Below are positions 1 to 13,693 of a DNA stretch of 64,000 nt, in pieces. Under the pieces are notes generated by a model that did no database searches, was not told the origin of the DNA, and saw only the letters and a list, made by a program, of their open reading frames with translations. The stretch covers positions 36,093,145 to 36,157,144 of the forward strand of contig JAULJL010000001.1 in NCBI GenBank assembly GCA_030761205.1. Reading direction: 5' to 3'. The stretch is from Fremontodendron californicum. Taxonomy: Eukaryota > Streptophyta > Magnoliopsida > Malvales > Malvaceae. A program made the translations under genes and the position numbers. Numbering within the stretch: the first letter of the stretch is position 1; each line of letters opens with the position of its first letter.

Positions 1-1690
1 ATTTGATGTTGGGTTTTCTGGTGAATCCTTTCACAAACACAAAATAAGAATGATTTTCGATTTTATGAAGATGGATTTTGAGTTTTTTTTTTTTCTTTAT
101 GAAGTTGTGAATGGATTTGGAGATTAGGGTTTATTAAATTAGGGATTTGAGTTAGGTTACAAAATTAGGGATTTTATTTTTTATTTATTTGGATTTACTT
201 TTTCAGAATTATTTCGTTTTTTTTTTAGTGCCAAATGTATAAAATAATTACATGTCAACATTGTTTTTTGATTATTTGGTGCATGTCCCTCAAACACAAC
301 CATAAATCCTTATTTGTCACAACTCGAAAAGGTTAAATCCTTAATAAACTGAAATAAAAGGTTTAATCCTGATCCATTCAGGTGCTAATAGATTTGGTCA
401 TAAATTGAGCATTTAGCCTGTGTCCGATATGGGTATGTTCAATTTTTTTTAAGATTTCCATGTATTTGGAGGATCATATCCCCATACTCATGTCCGGATA
501 TGCGTCAGATATTGACGTCAGACACAGATACTTCAAGAACAATGAAAAGCCGGAACAACATAAGCACGGATACCATGTAGTTTCTGATCTTTATGCATAT
601 AGCAACTGCTAGGATTTTTTAAGATTCTTGTCGAGACATTTATTTTTGTGTTCCATTGTCAAACAACTTGTTAGAAATCTAATAAACTAATCCTGTTCAG
701 TTCTATTTAAAAAGACCCAAGTCATCATTCCACTAAATCTAATGCAAGAGGGCTAGCTACCAGCCAATATCCATGTTTTCTGCATACTACTGAAGGCCAT
801 GAATTTTAGCAGTAGACTAGCATCAATATCATGCTTTCTTCACATTAATTAAATCATGGAATTGTGGGTTGGAAAACAGTGTTTCTCCATTATTGATGTA
901 TTAAGTTGTGTATGAAGGAGATTTTTGTAAAGACATATAACTAAAGCAGAAATTATGAGTTTTTAGGATGTTTGGGTGATTATTAAATGACAAAAATACA
1001 TACATGAATGTAAATTAACAGTAAAGTTCTGCATATGTCCTTACACCAGATCCTATTTAATGTAAGCTGATTATTATTCATCCAGAATTGAAGGGGTAAA
1101 AATGCTAAGCTGAATTTTTTTGTTTGTAATGTCATAGTACTAAAAAAATTCAGTTTCTGCTCTCCTGCTTGTCTGGTATAATGAGAGATTACTAAAGCTA
1201 GCTTGGTCACCTCCAAGAAGCTTTAAGTAGTATAATGTCCTTCCTGTTAAGCAACCCAGTCATGAATTTGTTAAAAACATGAGCTCTATATATCTTGTAG
1301 GAACATTAATTCATATCCTTTTGTTGGTCATCAGATTGCTCAACAAGAAAATCAGAAAAGGCAAAATCTCAATATCCATTTTCCCTCAAGACAAGAGGTG
1401 AGCACCATGAAAATTGTTAGTTTGGAAAATGGAAAGTCTTAGAGGTAAGAGCCCATTGAAAAGCCCAACAGTTGAAGGTTTAATTTGCCCGTACCTAGCT
1501 AAGGGCCTAGAACCATCCATGTAGGTAGGGGCTACGTTTTTGCTCAATGGATGAGAATTTTGTGGTCAACAAATGTGAGGTCTCTCTCTACCACAAAGGA
1601 AACACCTGAATAGTCTCTCCACTGCCTTATGAATTCCTTTTCTCAATGTAAATTGTAAAATTCACTAAATATCAAATTTTATCCACATGA
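1..1690. other. Upstream intergenic DNA, no gene seen
   Basis: AT-rich DNA with only short, overlapping reading frames on both strands and no recognisable protein motif. It ends in the probable promoter and leader of the thioredoxin gene that starts at 1872. No convincing transposon end was found by eye. Confidence 0.5.
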
Positions 1691-1871
1691 ATTTTGTACT
1701 CTTTCCAGCACCTCACAATTTTTTATTTTTTATTTTTCAAAAGTATATCCCCTTCTAAATTAGGCCAGAAATTTCAAAACAGGCCCCAAGAAGAAAAAAT
1801 CACTCCTGCAAGGCCATTTTCTTTTAACATTTATCATCATCCTTCAAAGACTCTCAGAGGAAGAGCTAGAG

Positions 1872-2948
1872 ATGGCTCTGGAAAACTGTTTTCAATTGAG
1901 CTCAGTTTGCAACACCACTAGAGCTAGTGTGCTGCAAAGCTACCATCATTTTTCATCTATTGAGAAGGTCCATTTGCCGACATTTAGAGGGTTGAATAAA
2001 CCCAATTTATCATTCACTTCATCTTCATCTTTTGCTCATTCATTTACTGGCAGAGGCCAAAAATCCAGGCTCATCTGCAAAGCTCGTGAAGCTGTTGCAG
2101 GTATGCAGCTATTCCTTTTATTACTTTTATTATTATGATATGCATATCCTGGCCTACGTTTATCTAAAGAATTAGGCCAGTAGCCCAGTACCCAGAGTTT
2201 TCTATGGTAGGTTATTGATAATGTACCAGGAAAAAAGAAAAGAGTAGGCATTAGAGTGACAAAGTCAAAAGGATTGCCTATTAAGAAGAATACTGAAGTA
2301 ATTTGGTTATTGTAGTAATGAACCTGAATCTCATTATTATCAGAGATTTGAAGGTGAGGGTTTAAGGGAAAGAGGGCATTACTCTCATTACCTAGCCAGC
2401 CTACCCGTGGAAACCCACAAACCCAAAAAACAAATCAGGTCATGTCTTTTTAATTGTCAGCCATCATCGTAGCAATGGGATTGGCATGTATATATCTCAT
2501 GGTAAAATTCAGATGGTTGAAGTTGAAGATTAGTTCCTCTATGAACCATGCGTTAGCATGAATGATATTTTTGAAGTAGTAAATTAAATTATGGGTAGAA
2601 TCAGATTTCCATATTCTGCACTCTGCAGTTGACGAGGTGACAGAAGCAACCTGGTCAAAGCTTGTGGTTAGCAGTGAGACTCCGGTTTTGGTGGAGTTTT
2701 GGGCACCATGGTGCGGACCCTGTCGCATGATTGAGCCAGTTATCGCTGAATTAGCAAAAGAATATGCTGGAAAGATTGCTTGTTACAAGCTCAATACTGA
2801 TGACAGCCCAAACATTGCCACACAGTTCGGAATCAGGAGCATCCCAACCATGCTTTTTTTCAAGGATGGAGAGAAGAAAGAGAGCATCATTGGTGCAGTG
2901 CCCAAGTCTACCTTGGCTACTTCCATTGACAAATATGTTGATAGCTGA
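1872..2948 (+). CDS. TRXM: Thioredoxin m-type, chloroplastic precursor (2 exons)
   Basis: Exons are 1872-2100 and 2629-2948. The intron has donor GCAG|GTATGC and acceptor CTGCAG|TTGAC, and the join is in frame (EAVA-VDEVTEATW). The product is 182 residues. Residues 1 to about 72 are rich in Ser, Thr and basic residues and poor in acid, as in a chloroplast transit peptide. The rest is one thioredoxin fold with the redox motif WCGPC at about residues 104-108 (nt 2709-2723), the cis-Pro segment IRSIPT, and the typical m-type end GAVPKSTLATSIDKY. m-type thioredoxins reduce target disulfides in the stroma using electrons from ferredoxin-thioredoxin reductase. The ATG at 1872 is preferred because it gives a full transit peptide in frame with exon 2. 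Sequence up to about 3200 is probably 3' UTR. Identity as m-type is firm; the isoform (m1/m2 versus m4) is not resolved. Confidence 0.93.
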
Positions 2949-3199
2949 AGTGAACCCAAACAAATCAAAGTTAATTTGTTGTAAAATCTAAGAGCTACAT
3001 GGTACTTGAGTACTTGGCTTGTGATAGTAAAACGCACACTATCTTTATCCAAAAGTGCCAACCTTTCTTAAGCATGATTGTAGTTAGAATGAGCAGAGTA
3101 GAAAAAAATTTATGATTCTTTATCAGGGTTAAAGAAGCAACAACTATCGGAAGAAACATATGTATATTTATTTTGTTTTTGTTTGGCAAGAATGAAAAA

Positions 3200-4100
3200 A
3201 AATTGTAACAAAATAATAATAATAATAGTGTTAGGTTTCATAGCTACTTTCTTACTTTCAAGCATCATGGATTAAAACATTTTTCCATCTTCGTTCCTTT
3301 TTATTTTTCCTATCAAATAAGACTTATCTTTTTTTTAATACAAAATAGATCGCAGTTTGGAGATAAAGATAAAAAATTCACATATTGAGATTCGAACTCC
3401 AAACCTGTTTAATATCACCTCTTAAAAATAATTTTATGAATCTACTAGACTAAAACTCAAATTCAAGCAGGCTTATTTTGGTATCATGAGGGATAATGTT
3501 TAATTACTCTATGAAGTCTTATGTTATAATGTCAGTTTTGCATACATAGATGCAGTCTTTACTATTCATGGGTATATGATCTATATAAGTACATATAAAA
3601 TTTTCGAGCAGACCTTCACATATTTTACAGCTTCTTGACACACATGATAATGTTATTTTTTTTTTTAACACAAAAAGCAATTGACACACATGATTTTATG
3701 GGTTTTATAACGTTTATATCGTGTCACGTGACTTGATAATTAATGTTTACATGAATATTTCTGAACTTTTTAACTTTTAACTAATGAATTGATGAACAGT
3801 AAAAAAATTTAAAAGGTCGAGAATATTGGTATATTAAACTTTTAAAGGTTATGGATGAAAATAAAATACTAATCCAATGTAGCAAATGATAAGTGTAATT
3901 TTTTTAAGTGATGGATTAAAATGAAATATTAATAAAAATCCTGAATGATAAATGTAATTTTAAAAATTATAAATAAAAATAATACATTGATTAAAAGTGG
4001 TGAATCATCAATGAATTTTACTCGATAATAAATCATTGAAGATTATTTAACGCTTGAAGGCACTATGGAATTAGCAATGAAGAAGCCACTTCAAATGTTT
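3200..4100. other. AT-rich spacer between convergent genes
   Basis: No gene is seen between the thioredoxin 3' end and the SEUSS 3' UTR. Positions 3330-3450 resemble a short repeat also present at 7978-8110 in a SEUSS intron (shared core GAGATT(C/T)GAAC). Confidence 0.5.
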
Positions 4101-4618
4101 CTACAGTCGTAGTAAATGACCAGGATTGAGGATCAGCATTCATCATTCACAAACAAAAAGAGGGGGATCACTTTAGTATGGCTTATCGCTTTGTAAATAC
4201 TCAGCTAGAGTCAGTGTAGCATGCAAAACTGCGGCGTTTTCAGGTTTACAAAAGGGGACCCCCAAGAAACAACAGGAACTACACTAGAAGTACGTATCAC
4301 ATTTATCCCTCCGACAAGTCCATTCAGGCCAGCGCCACCGCCAAGGGATGTGCATTAACCGTAAATAATCAGGGTAAACAAATTAGTAGTAAATCGAAGC
4401 CACTTAAAAAAACTTTTTAACATTTCATTGCTAAAAAACACTATGCTATATGTTTAACTTTTTCTGAAATTAGTACAAAGTGGGAGAGGGAAAGCCCTTG
4501 ATCTATCAATATAGACAGTGTACCATGAATCTGCCAGGGCCACAGGCAATTCTGCCGATTCTCATTGCTGCAAAAACAGCAGCTATAACCGTAGAACCAT
4601 CAGCTTTTGGACATCCTT

Positions 4619-7600
4619 TCATGGGGAAGGTCTCCAATCAAATTGAAGATTATTAAAACCATTAACTGCACCTAGCCCACTAAGTAGCTGGTTCCCCAAA
4701 TCCTGTTGTTGGTGATTCATACCTTGTTGATCCCGAGCCATTGATGCCATGCCTACCCTTCCATTCCTGACAGAGTTATTACCCATTGCAGCTCTGATTC
4801 CATTGACTAAAGCAGCTTGGCCAAGCCCACCACCCATTGTACCAAACCCGCTACCACCAATACCTGAATTATTGTTGACAGTTCCATTCCCCACCATACC
4901 GTTGCCGCCATTGAGAACTGTATTGTTACTTGTTGGCAACATTCCATTTACACTCTTCATGTCGTTGCCTAGAGCGCCAACGCCAACCATACCACCCGTG
5001 CCATGATGTTGGCCAGACATTATTTCATGAATGATTTTCTGAACGGAGCTTTGCGATTCACTTGGGTTAGCCTCACCGGAAAGAGCAGGCTGCTGCATGG
5101 GCATATTCACAGGAGAATTTGCAGAACTCATGTAACTAGTAGCTGCTAAGGCAACATGTGGAGCTTGAGGAGGATTATTAGATGAGGAGAGTGTTGGTGA
5201 TTGAAATGGAGAAGGATTTGCTTGTGATTGCGGAATTGTACTAGAGGATCCAGGGGAAGGAATCTGAACAGAGTTTCCACCGTAGGGACTGCTTGCATTA
5301 TTCATAGAATTCTGCTGCCTGGAGTTCATGGAATTCTGGGGTAGAAGCCCCACAATAGTGCCAGCAGATGTTGATGCAGATGCGGCATTACGAGAGTTAT
5401 TTACATTAGCCACACCATTGTTAGCGGCGAGCTGCATCCCAGAAGCCTGGGCAGAACTTTGATCACTATTAGAGCTCTGAGCCATTGTTTGCTGTTGCGG
5501 TGTCGGCTGCTGCTGGTGCTGCTGCTGTTGTAGCTGTTCCTCTGGCTGTTGAGCTTGAGCATGAAAACCAAATGAAGTACTTGTTCTTCGAGGGAACTTA
5601 GCCAAACTCTCTGAGAAAAACAAAATAAATTAGATAACAAGCCTGCTCACATATTGTTGAGCCCAACATGAGAACAAATGAATCTAAAGCTACACATGTA
5701 CATAGTTCTTATTTCTGTCTAGACTGAGATCATTATGTTGCAAACTTGCAATCATAGTGGAAATAAAGAAAACCCTAATCAGTACAAAACGGAGGGGACT
5801 AGAAACTCTCAAGAGCTATTGCGGGATGCCTGGATCAGTACTTTAAAGCATTTTAAAAAAATCCAAAGAGAAAATAAAACAAATTTAGCAAGGGAAATAT
5901 TGTCAAAACTTACCCATGGGTCCAGTCCTTGTCTCTCTACTGTAATCAACCAAGTCTTTCATACTATTAACCACTTCAGATATCTGTTAAAAAAACCCCC
6001 AAAAAACACAGAAACAGTGCATTAGTTGTTCATCAAAAAGGAGATACAAGAGCAAAACTCATCTTCACATTTTAGTTTTTCCCATTGTCATACCATGATA
6101 ACAAACATTTTACTCATTAAGGTACATCTTGATAATATAGTATTAGAATTAGTCTTCATAAAGTGCAACTGTTAGAACACTTTGATGATACAAGTACATT
6201 CAACCCGGATCCACAAGAACATCAGAGGATTATGGAAATTAGTAAAATTTGTAGTGGGAAAAAACCGCCAGGTAACATGAAAGGATTTAAAGGACATAAA
6301 TCTGCATTAGAAACAAAAGGAAATTTTGGAAAAAGGTAAGAGCATGGTTTTCAAACTGCTGAGTGTCAAGAAAAACAACTAAGTGCAATTTCTAAGTACA
6401 GAGAAATAAAAGAAGTAACTATCAAAAGCTTAGTTGATGTTGCGTTTCTCTCTGATTCTGCTCTCCAAAAAGTACGAGAAGCATTTGCTGGCACAGATAT
6501 CAATAAAATTTCTGTAAAGATTTTTTTTTTTCAGCCTTTACCAGCAGCCACTGGGAGAAAGACCACATTACATGATAGCACAAATTTTCTCATTAACAAA
6601 CTGTACCAGAAAAAAGAAAGCTCGTCCAATACGAAATTTAAGTTAGAAATGAGAACAGCAAGAAACACAAAGCCGATTAATAACAAATATTAACAAAGTA
6701 GAGAGGAAAATATCTAGTAAAAAAATCCAAAATATAAGAATACACCTGAAGACACCGTATCCAAATTTATTGTAAGCAGGTGCAGGACATCACCTGAAGA
6801 CACCGTACATATCTCTTTGTATAACCCAAATCATTTACCAATGGCACTTCCAAGGCTTTTGCCAGTTGCCGAGCTGATGCTACAAACCTAAAGTTTGTTA
6901 ATAGCTAATCAGAAATCCAGCCAAGCAGTAGAGACCACACATATAGATAATATTATTTAAATAAATAAAAAAAATAGATGAATATACTGCAAGTTGATTT
7001 CATATGCTCGTTGACCAAGTGAGTGTGCATGTCTGTGTGTGACCAAGATTCCTAACCAGTATCTATCAAAATGGAGCATCTAACATAACTGCAAAGAGAC
7101 TAAAGTACAAACATCAGGCCTATGAAAGACATTAATGATGTCAAGTAAAGCCATTTGGAATTATGGCCTTTATTTGATGTAGGACTGATTTAGGGCATTA
7201 TTTAAGCTAAAATTGATATTAATCATTCATATTTCTAGTATCTTTAAGATGGAAGGTGATTGCTTTCATTCTATACCATATTTTCTTGATTCCAAGCATC
7301 ATTATTATTCTGGTAATTTTCAGATTCGATAGAAGTTGCAGATTTTGAATTTAAGAGCCTCATTTTAGGTTCTCTCACGTCCTCTGATTTCATTTTCAGT
7401 TCAGAAATTGTTTAAGTCAAGTTTGGTAGTGTCCTAATCTTGATCCCCGGTGACAGGAATGAGATTACTGAAACTCTACAAATTTGTATATAACTTCTTT
7501 CAATTAATAAAGGGACAAGTGTGTAAGAGTTTCACCAGCTTCTACCCTTTCTTTTGGATTGTATGAAGCAGAACTTACAGTGCTACACTCGGTATAAAGC

Positions 7601-10600
7601 CTTCAAAACAGTTAGTGTGTGAAGCCTCTGAAAAAATGTGACACCTAGATCTTTTATCTTCTTTTTCTCTGTCTTTAAATTACAGCACAAATTCAGATTT
7701 ACAACCAGCTTCAGTTGGAACCCAAGAAAATCCTTATAAGCAGAACTAAACAATCCGACAACAAAACAAAACAACTTCCCACCCTAACCCTAGTTTATAT
7801 TCATAAAATTTTCCACAGCTCAGGGCTAGCAGAAAGGTGTTATCCTTTGCTTTAGTTTCATCCATTAAGAGCTCAATCATTTCCACCCTAATTCAACCAT
7901 CATCTATAAGGATAACTATCTTCTCTCATTAAATTAAACCCTATAATCATATATTCTTGATCACCACATATCCAACAATTTTTTTTGGGTACAAAGGAGG
8001 CTGCAACTTGGGGATAAGGGAAGGGGTTGCAGGTACTGAGATTTGAACCCTGGACCTCATCAAGCTATGCCCTCAAGGGCAATGTTTATTGCAGCCTATG
8101 AAGGGTTTGCACCAGTAGCATGCATCCATTGCAAAGACATGTATAAAACGAACTATATTTAGTCATAACTACAATACTCTCACTTATCTAAAAAAAATAA
8201 AGAAAGAAAAACACAGACACACAACTATAATATTCCTCTACGCCACCTTCACTACAGATCATCTAATTAAGAACACCAAAAGTATGCCCTCAAGGAAGAG
8301 TATTGACAACCAACCTCATATGTTGTTACTCAAGCTTGGAAACTTAAGCAGGAAGAAAACAGGTTTCAATCTGTATATATTCTCTGCAGACTGGCTGTCT
8401 ACTTTTAACTAACAAGATAGTGTGTATTAAACGTAACAAATAAAACTGGAAAAAGACAGAAAAAAAATTGCTTTACCCAAAAGAAAGAGTTTCCAAATTA
8501 CATAATTGGCAACATCAATACACACTGACAGCACATATACCTATGTCATGAACAAGAGGAACGCACATGGCATGCACACTCTAGAAGAAGAAAATGGAAG
8601 AAGGGAGAGAGCCATCAACCCAACCACCAAATAAAAAGGAAAGAATGCTCCATTCAATAAATAAATAAAAAGGCACAATAATAAAGGACATACAAGTTAC
8701 AGTTATTCTGCAACTCCGGAGCAGATAAATTTGTTGATGCATTTTGAGTTGCTGCTTGATACTTCTGAGCTGCGGCCCCAAGCTGACTCACCTGTACAAC
8801 ACAAATTACTACCATCAAATACGACTAATACCAGACAAGCAGCAATCATACTCTTTAACAATCCAAAGAATGCAACATAACAACCAGTAAAGGAATGAGA
8901 AAAGGATTTACTCCTAATTTTAGGGGCGAAAAGGAGAAAAAAAGATGAAAATCCAGCATCATCATTCATATGATATTTCAAGATTACAAGCATGGTGCAA
9001 AAGGAAAATCTCAAGCAGCCAATCATAAAATAGAAAGACATCCCAACTTCTTGAGATAACAATCTTATAACAGCAGCATAAAATAAATAGTATAGGTAGA
9101 TGGATCTCCTATTCTTCATCATATCCTAAGATGGAAATTATAGTTCCTAGAGCAAATGTAAGCATAAAATAGCAGTGAAAATGATGACATCATAACAGTT
9201 TTGACCACCATAGTCATAAACTGGCTTTATCTTTGTGACGATAAAAATGATGAAGCTGTTATATACTGCTACGAAGAGTTTCACGGTTTCACCTCATACC
9301 ACTCGTTGAAGCAACAGATGTAACAAACAAGGCATACAAGATTGCATATAAACTCAATCAACCAGGCTGTGTAGGTTTCATACAGTTCAGGAATACTATG
9401 CACACAAGTCAATAGCATATATGTGACATTCTCAAGCTATACAGAAAAATCATTTGATCACAACCTGAGGTATCAACAATCTTCTAGGGATGAGTTCTTC
9501 ATGACGCCGAGCACAAAATTCCCAAGAACATATCTGATGAAAGGAATGAAAGAGCAAGAAACTAAGTTAATACAGCCTCAAAATTTTCAAAGTAGAAAAA
9601 AGCCATTACTTCAATTTGTAACCTTCAGATCTGGTGAGAAAACTATCCGAAGCTGACCATCACGAACGACACGGAGTTGCTCAAAAACACTTTCTTGTAT
9701 TGCTTTTGCATAGTCCAGGACAATTTGACCAGATGAATTCTGATACTCACGGGGCATATCAACATAAAGAAGTTCATCCAAAGTACCACTCTCATACTTA
9801 ATTTTGAAAAGCCTAGGGAGAACCTCAACAGTCGCCTCTAAAAGCACAGTAGAAAGATATTAGATATATAGCAGTCATGGATAAATTAGCTACAGAAACC
9901 AATATATATACAAATTTAGGCTAGAATAAGATGACAATCTAGTTCGTTGACACCCCAAAAAGATAACTAATACATATTAAACACACTAATATAAGATAGC
10001 AATAGCTGATTGACTGTAACCCAAAAGGAGGAACAACAATAAAAAGAGAAAGAAAAAAAAGACATACCAAAACCTCGTCCTGGCTTGCGATTACATATTT
10101 CACAGTGCCATACATCCTGTAACATTTTTAAACAGTTTAATTATCCTTTGCATTAATAGGTTGCTCTTAGAAACAAAAAAAAAAACACAAAGATACTGAT
10201 GACATCTGCAGGGCACAAAGACTCTGAGGAGAAATTTCATCTATAAATATTAATAGGGAACGCAGCAAACTAAGAAAGATGTAAAGTTCTAAAGATAATT
10301 GACCTCAGTCAATTACATAAGATGCTAACTGAATGAGGTTCGGAGTTGGAAGTTTCAGCAAGTTTTTCTCAGAAACAGACCTGAGGGAAAACACCAGTTG
10401 TTTGGCGGCCACTTCCATACATAGAAACACACCACTTCTTTTTGGCATTTGTAGCAAAGTACTCAGCAACAAATTTTCTCCAAAATTCAATATTGTTGTC
10501 CTACATGAAAAACAGGCATGTTACATCCACAAAGCAACTGAATACATGTGGAAAATAGATCTTCACACCAAAGAGATTTTACTTCAGGTCTATGTTGTTG

Positions 10601-10835
10601 CTGATACATGTAATGTGTTAAACGCCGGGCACACATCCCAGGCTCGTACACCGGTTTCACAGGTGATCTCAAAGGCAAATTCTGCTGTTGAAACTGCTGC
10701 GGCAATTGAGACCTTTGCTGAGGCATTGCTTTCAAAAGTTGGTGTTGGTGGTGTTGTTGTAGCTGCAAGAGCCTTTGTTGATGCAAAAGATTAATTTGGG
10801 CTTGTGAGGGCTGCCTTGACATGTGGAGTAACTGC

Positions 10836-10869
<34 letters not shown>

Positions 10870-11656
10870 CCTGTTGTTGTTGATGCAAAAACAAGGACTG
10901 ATCTGAATGTTGGGGTTCCATTTTTACCTGTGCCAAAGTTCTCATAGGTGGTATTTGTTGTGGTTCCAATTTCACTGGAGCAAGCTTCCTCAGAGATTGC
11001 AACTGCTGTTGCTGTTGCTGCTGGCCATGCTGATCATTACTCACCTGTGGCTCCAATTTGACAGCCCCGCCAACACCAGCCAACCCTCCTCTAAAAGATT
11101 GAAACTGTTGCTGCTGTTGTCCTTGTTGGTGTTGGGTGTTGTGAGGAGCAGAGAACTGTTGCATTGCTTGTTGACCATGTTGAAAATGTTGTGACTCGAG
11201 TTGTTGGGAGTGCTGTTGATCTGGTAACATATGATTACCAGAAAGGTTTGAAAATTGCTGACTTTGAACTTGACCAGATGAACCATGGTTTGCCATGTTT
11301 GATGGAACAAACGATGATGAGGGTGCATTAAACCCCATCCCATTACCTACATTTGAAAGTGGATCAGATTCAGCCCCAGAGTCAATTCCTCCACGCTGGC
11401 TACTCCCAGGACCAGAAAGCTGAGGGTTAGTAACCCCATTTCCAAAAGACTGATTAAGAAGGGAAGACATATTTGGCACATTCCCAAGCATATTCATATT
11501 ATTAAACTGAGTGCGAGGAGACACTAATGAAGAGAATCCAGTTTGAGAAGGAAGACCACCCCCTTGGGCTCCTAGCATCCCTGAATTCGACCGCAAAAGA
11601 GAAGGCGGAACAGACTGTGCACCACCTATAGGAGTAGAAGGCCCCGATGGTACCAT
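4619..11656 (-). CDS. SEU: Transcriptional corepressor SEUSS (9 coding exons)
   Basis: Coding exons on the - strand are 11656-10583, 10500-10381, 10116-10068, 9837-9623, 9533-9465, 8791-8694, 6887-6794, 5983-5914 and 5610-4619. All introns are GT-AG and the total, 2781 nt, keeps one frame (926 residues; Arabidopsis SEU is slightly shorter). Residues 1-358 begin MVPSGPSTPIGG and contain long Gln tracts. The middle exons encode the conserved LIM-binding (Ldb/Chip-like) region, with FWRKFVAEYF, KKWCVSMYGSGRQTTGVFPQ and LLYVDMPREYQNSSGQIV. The last exon encodes a Gln/Asn/Ser/Gly-rich tail ending FDWRPSP. SEUSS is a nuclear adaptor that pairs with LEUNIG and with MADS and other transcription factors to repress floral and developmental genes. 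The exon 8694 donor is placed at GTATGT, giving NNCNLFVASARQ across the junction. It looks intact. A 5' UTR intron probably lies upstream of the ATG. Confidence 0.95.
6744..6808 (-). repeat. Short duplication of a SEUSS exon edge
   Basis: The 16-mer ACCTGAAGACACCGTA, which spans the 3' edge of the exon at 6887-6794 and its donor, recurs 48 bp downstream in the intron (6744-6759 and 6792-6807). The second copy carries a spare CAG|GT. Confidence 0.7.
7978..8110. repeat. Possible short interspersed repeat in a SEUSS intron
   Basis: It contains ACAAAGGAGGCTGCAACTTG and, further on, a GAGATTTGAACCC core. Both are similar in order and spacing to 3341-3410 (GAGATTCGAACTCC). The core resembles a tRNA-type B box read on the other strand, so a degenerate SINE is possible. 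No poly(A) or target duplication was established. Confidence 0.35.
10828..10886 (-). repeat. CAG/CAA microsatellite coding polyglutamine in SEUSS
   Basis: A run of CTG/TTG triplets on the + strand reads as about 17 Gln codons (mostly CAG) interrupted by one GAG, inside SEUSS exon 1. Such runs vary in length between alleles. Confidence 0.85.
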
Positions 11657-12497
11657 ATTTCAAAAATCACTATCTAACACTTACTCATAAAACTGCAACC
11701 ACTATCTAAATCAACATGAATATTAAATAAACTACAGTTACAAAACAAAGCACAAAAATTCAGCCGTAGAGCTCAAGGCTATCAGCAGTTTATCCACGAC
11801 TTGGCAGCTTTCAGCTTCATACTCCTCATTGTGCACAAATAAGAAGGGTTAAGTTATGTGCCTGAGCATATAGCTTTCTTTCTGCAATACAAGAGGCCAA
11901 GACCAAAGAAAACCAAAGCTAAGGAAGGAGCTCTGATTCTGAGCATTCTAAAATTGCACTCTCTTCACAAGACAAGCAACACTGGAATGGCTTTCGCATG
12001 AATCCCTGTATATATATATATATTATAAAAAAATAAAAATAAAAAACAAGAATTTTCAGATCCACTGCAACATAAATCCTTCCAAAATAATTTTAATAAC
12101 AATAAGCATAAAAGAAATAAAACTTTCACCAAAGAACCTAACTCTAAAATCCCAATAATCATAGAATCAAACTCCAATCAAATCTCAAAGCAAAACCAAA
12201 TCTCAAAAAGTCAGAAAAGCTCATCAAAAATAAACAAAATTTTAGTTAAAATTAAAGAAAACCCACCAAAATCAACTTCCCAAGCCCAAATTTTTAACCT
12301 CCAAAAAAACCCAAAAATTGCAACTTTATTTACAAAAACAAAAACTAATGCTCAACCAAATAAACCCATCTCGATCGAGCCCTTAACACCACAAATCAAC
12401 GATTCAAAACTTTGAATGAGTAAAACAACAAATGGTATTAAAGTAAACAAGAAAATAGCAAAAGGGTCAAAGCTAAAAAGACTTTAAGAAGACTTAC

Positions 12498-12870
12498 CAG
12501 AGTTAAAAAAATTCCCGCAGTTACTGTCAAAAGAGAAACAAAGAGAGAGAGAGAGAGAGAGAGAGTTTCCCAAATCTGCAAAGCTTTGATTTCAATCAAA
12601 ACACACACCCCAAAAAAACCCAAATTTTTACTCTTTTTCTCTTCAATTCTATTACTTTTTGCTTCAATAAACCGAAGCAATGAAATATCTTTATATCTCA
12701 CTAAACAAAAAGAAAAAGAAAGCTTTTTTTCTCTTTGCTCTTCTCTTCAATCAAATCTTCTTCTCTTCTCAGCCTCCTTTTTCTATTTCACTTAATAATT
12801 TTTTTTCTTGTCTCAGTATGTGCCCTGTTCTTCTTCGCTGTATCTAGAGAGAGAAACCGTAGAGAGAGAG
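12498..12870 (-). other. Probable SEUSS 5' leader exon
   Basis: On the - strand AACTCTG|GTAAGTC at 12498/12497 is a strong donor upstream of the SEUSS ATG. A candidate acceptor, ACTGTAG|TTTATT, lies at about 11732/11731. The leader is pyrimidine/purine rich and holds a (GA)n microsatellite at 12542-12566. A 5' UTR intron is known in SEUSS genes of other plants. The outer limit is a guess. Confidence 0.45.
12542..12566. repeat. (GA)n microsatellite
   Basis: About 12 GA units in the probable SEUSS leader region. GA/CT repeats are common in plant 5' UTRs. Confidence 0.9.
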
Positions 12871-13184
12871 GAGAGTGTTTGTGTTGTACTTGCGGACGTC
12901 AAAATTGTATTCGATCGGATTGATTTTCCTTTTCCCATTTCATTTCTTCCCCTTCTTTACTTTTTTTTTTTTTTTAAATCAAGTCAAATACTATTCTTTC
13001 TCTTCACTTGTTTTTGTGTTTTTTTTTTTCTTTTTTATTTTTATGGTGTCATGTGCATGTATACATTCATCGACTACATCCATCCATCATGAATTATGGA
13101 CGATGGATGATGGGCTGTATTAAAATGACGCACTGATTTTGAGTTTTATTTTTACTAGGATGTTACTACCTTGTTTGTTGCAGG

Positions 13185-13693
13185 TATATCTTTCCAAAAG
13201 GGGTTCAAATTCAAAAATTCAATCCGAAAAGATTTAAATAAAAATATTAAATTTAAAAAATAGGTTTGAACAAAAAAATTATATCCTTTTAAAAAATTGA
13301 TCGACTTTTGATTCTAACATTCAAAGCCCGAGTACGAGTCGACTCGATCCGTTTTTCAATTAAATAATATATTATTTCGTATTTTTATATATATTATATA
13401 ATTTATATCAGATAAAGATTAAAAATATATATAATATTATAATCTAAACATTACAAAATATGTTAATTTGTTCATGTTTAAGAACTTAATAAAAAATATA
13501 AAATTATTAAAAATTAAATAAAAAATAATATTTTTTTATTTTTTAAAAAAATAATATAGGTGAGTCTAAACAGGATTTGACTATTCATTTATAAATATAG
13601 ACGGACTTAGGCAAAATTTAAGGCGGATGAGCTCTGTTTGGACAAGCATATATAATGTTGATACCATACATAACCGAGCAATGAACACCTCTA
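13185..13693. mobile_element. hAT-like non-autonomous element with 8-bp TSD
   Basis: The 8-mer GTTGCAGG stands at 13177-13184 and again at 13694-13701, directly next to an end reading CACCTCTA, a common hAT terminus. The left terminus (TATATC) is poorly conserved, so the call rests mostly on the duplication and the right end. The inside is AT-rich with no coding capacity. Confidence 0.5.

Noticed and set aside
4749..5006. Proline/leucine-rich 85-residue + strand frame
   Set aside because: Antisense to the low-complexity last exon of SEUSS.
7990..8070. Possible tRNA gene (GAGATTTGAACCC word)
   Set aside because: No matching A box, acceptor stem or cloverleaf could be built; at most a degenerate SINE-like repeat.
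10333..10794. 153-residue + strand frame opposite the SEUSS exons
   Set aside because: It is the antisense shadow of SEUSS coding exons; splice sites and protein family fit the - strand.
12735..13123. Short Phe/Leu-rich frames upstream of SEUSS
   Set aside because: They arise from T-rich leader and promoter DNA and have no protein features.
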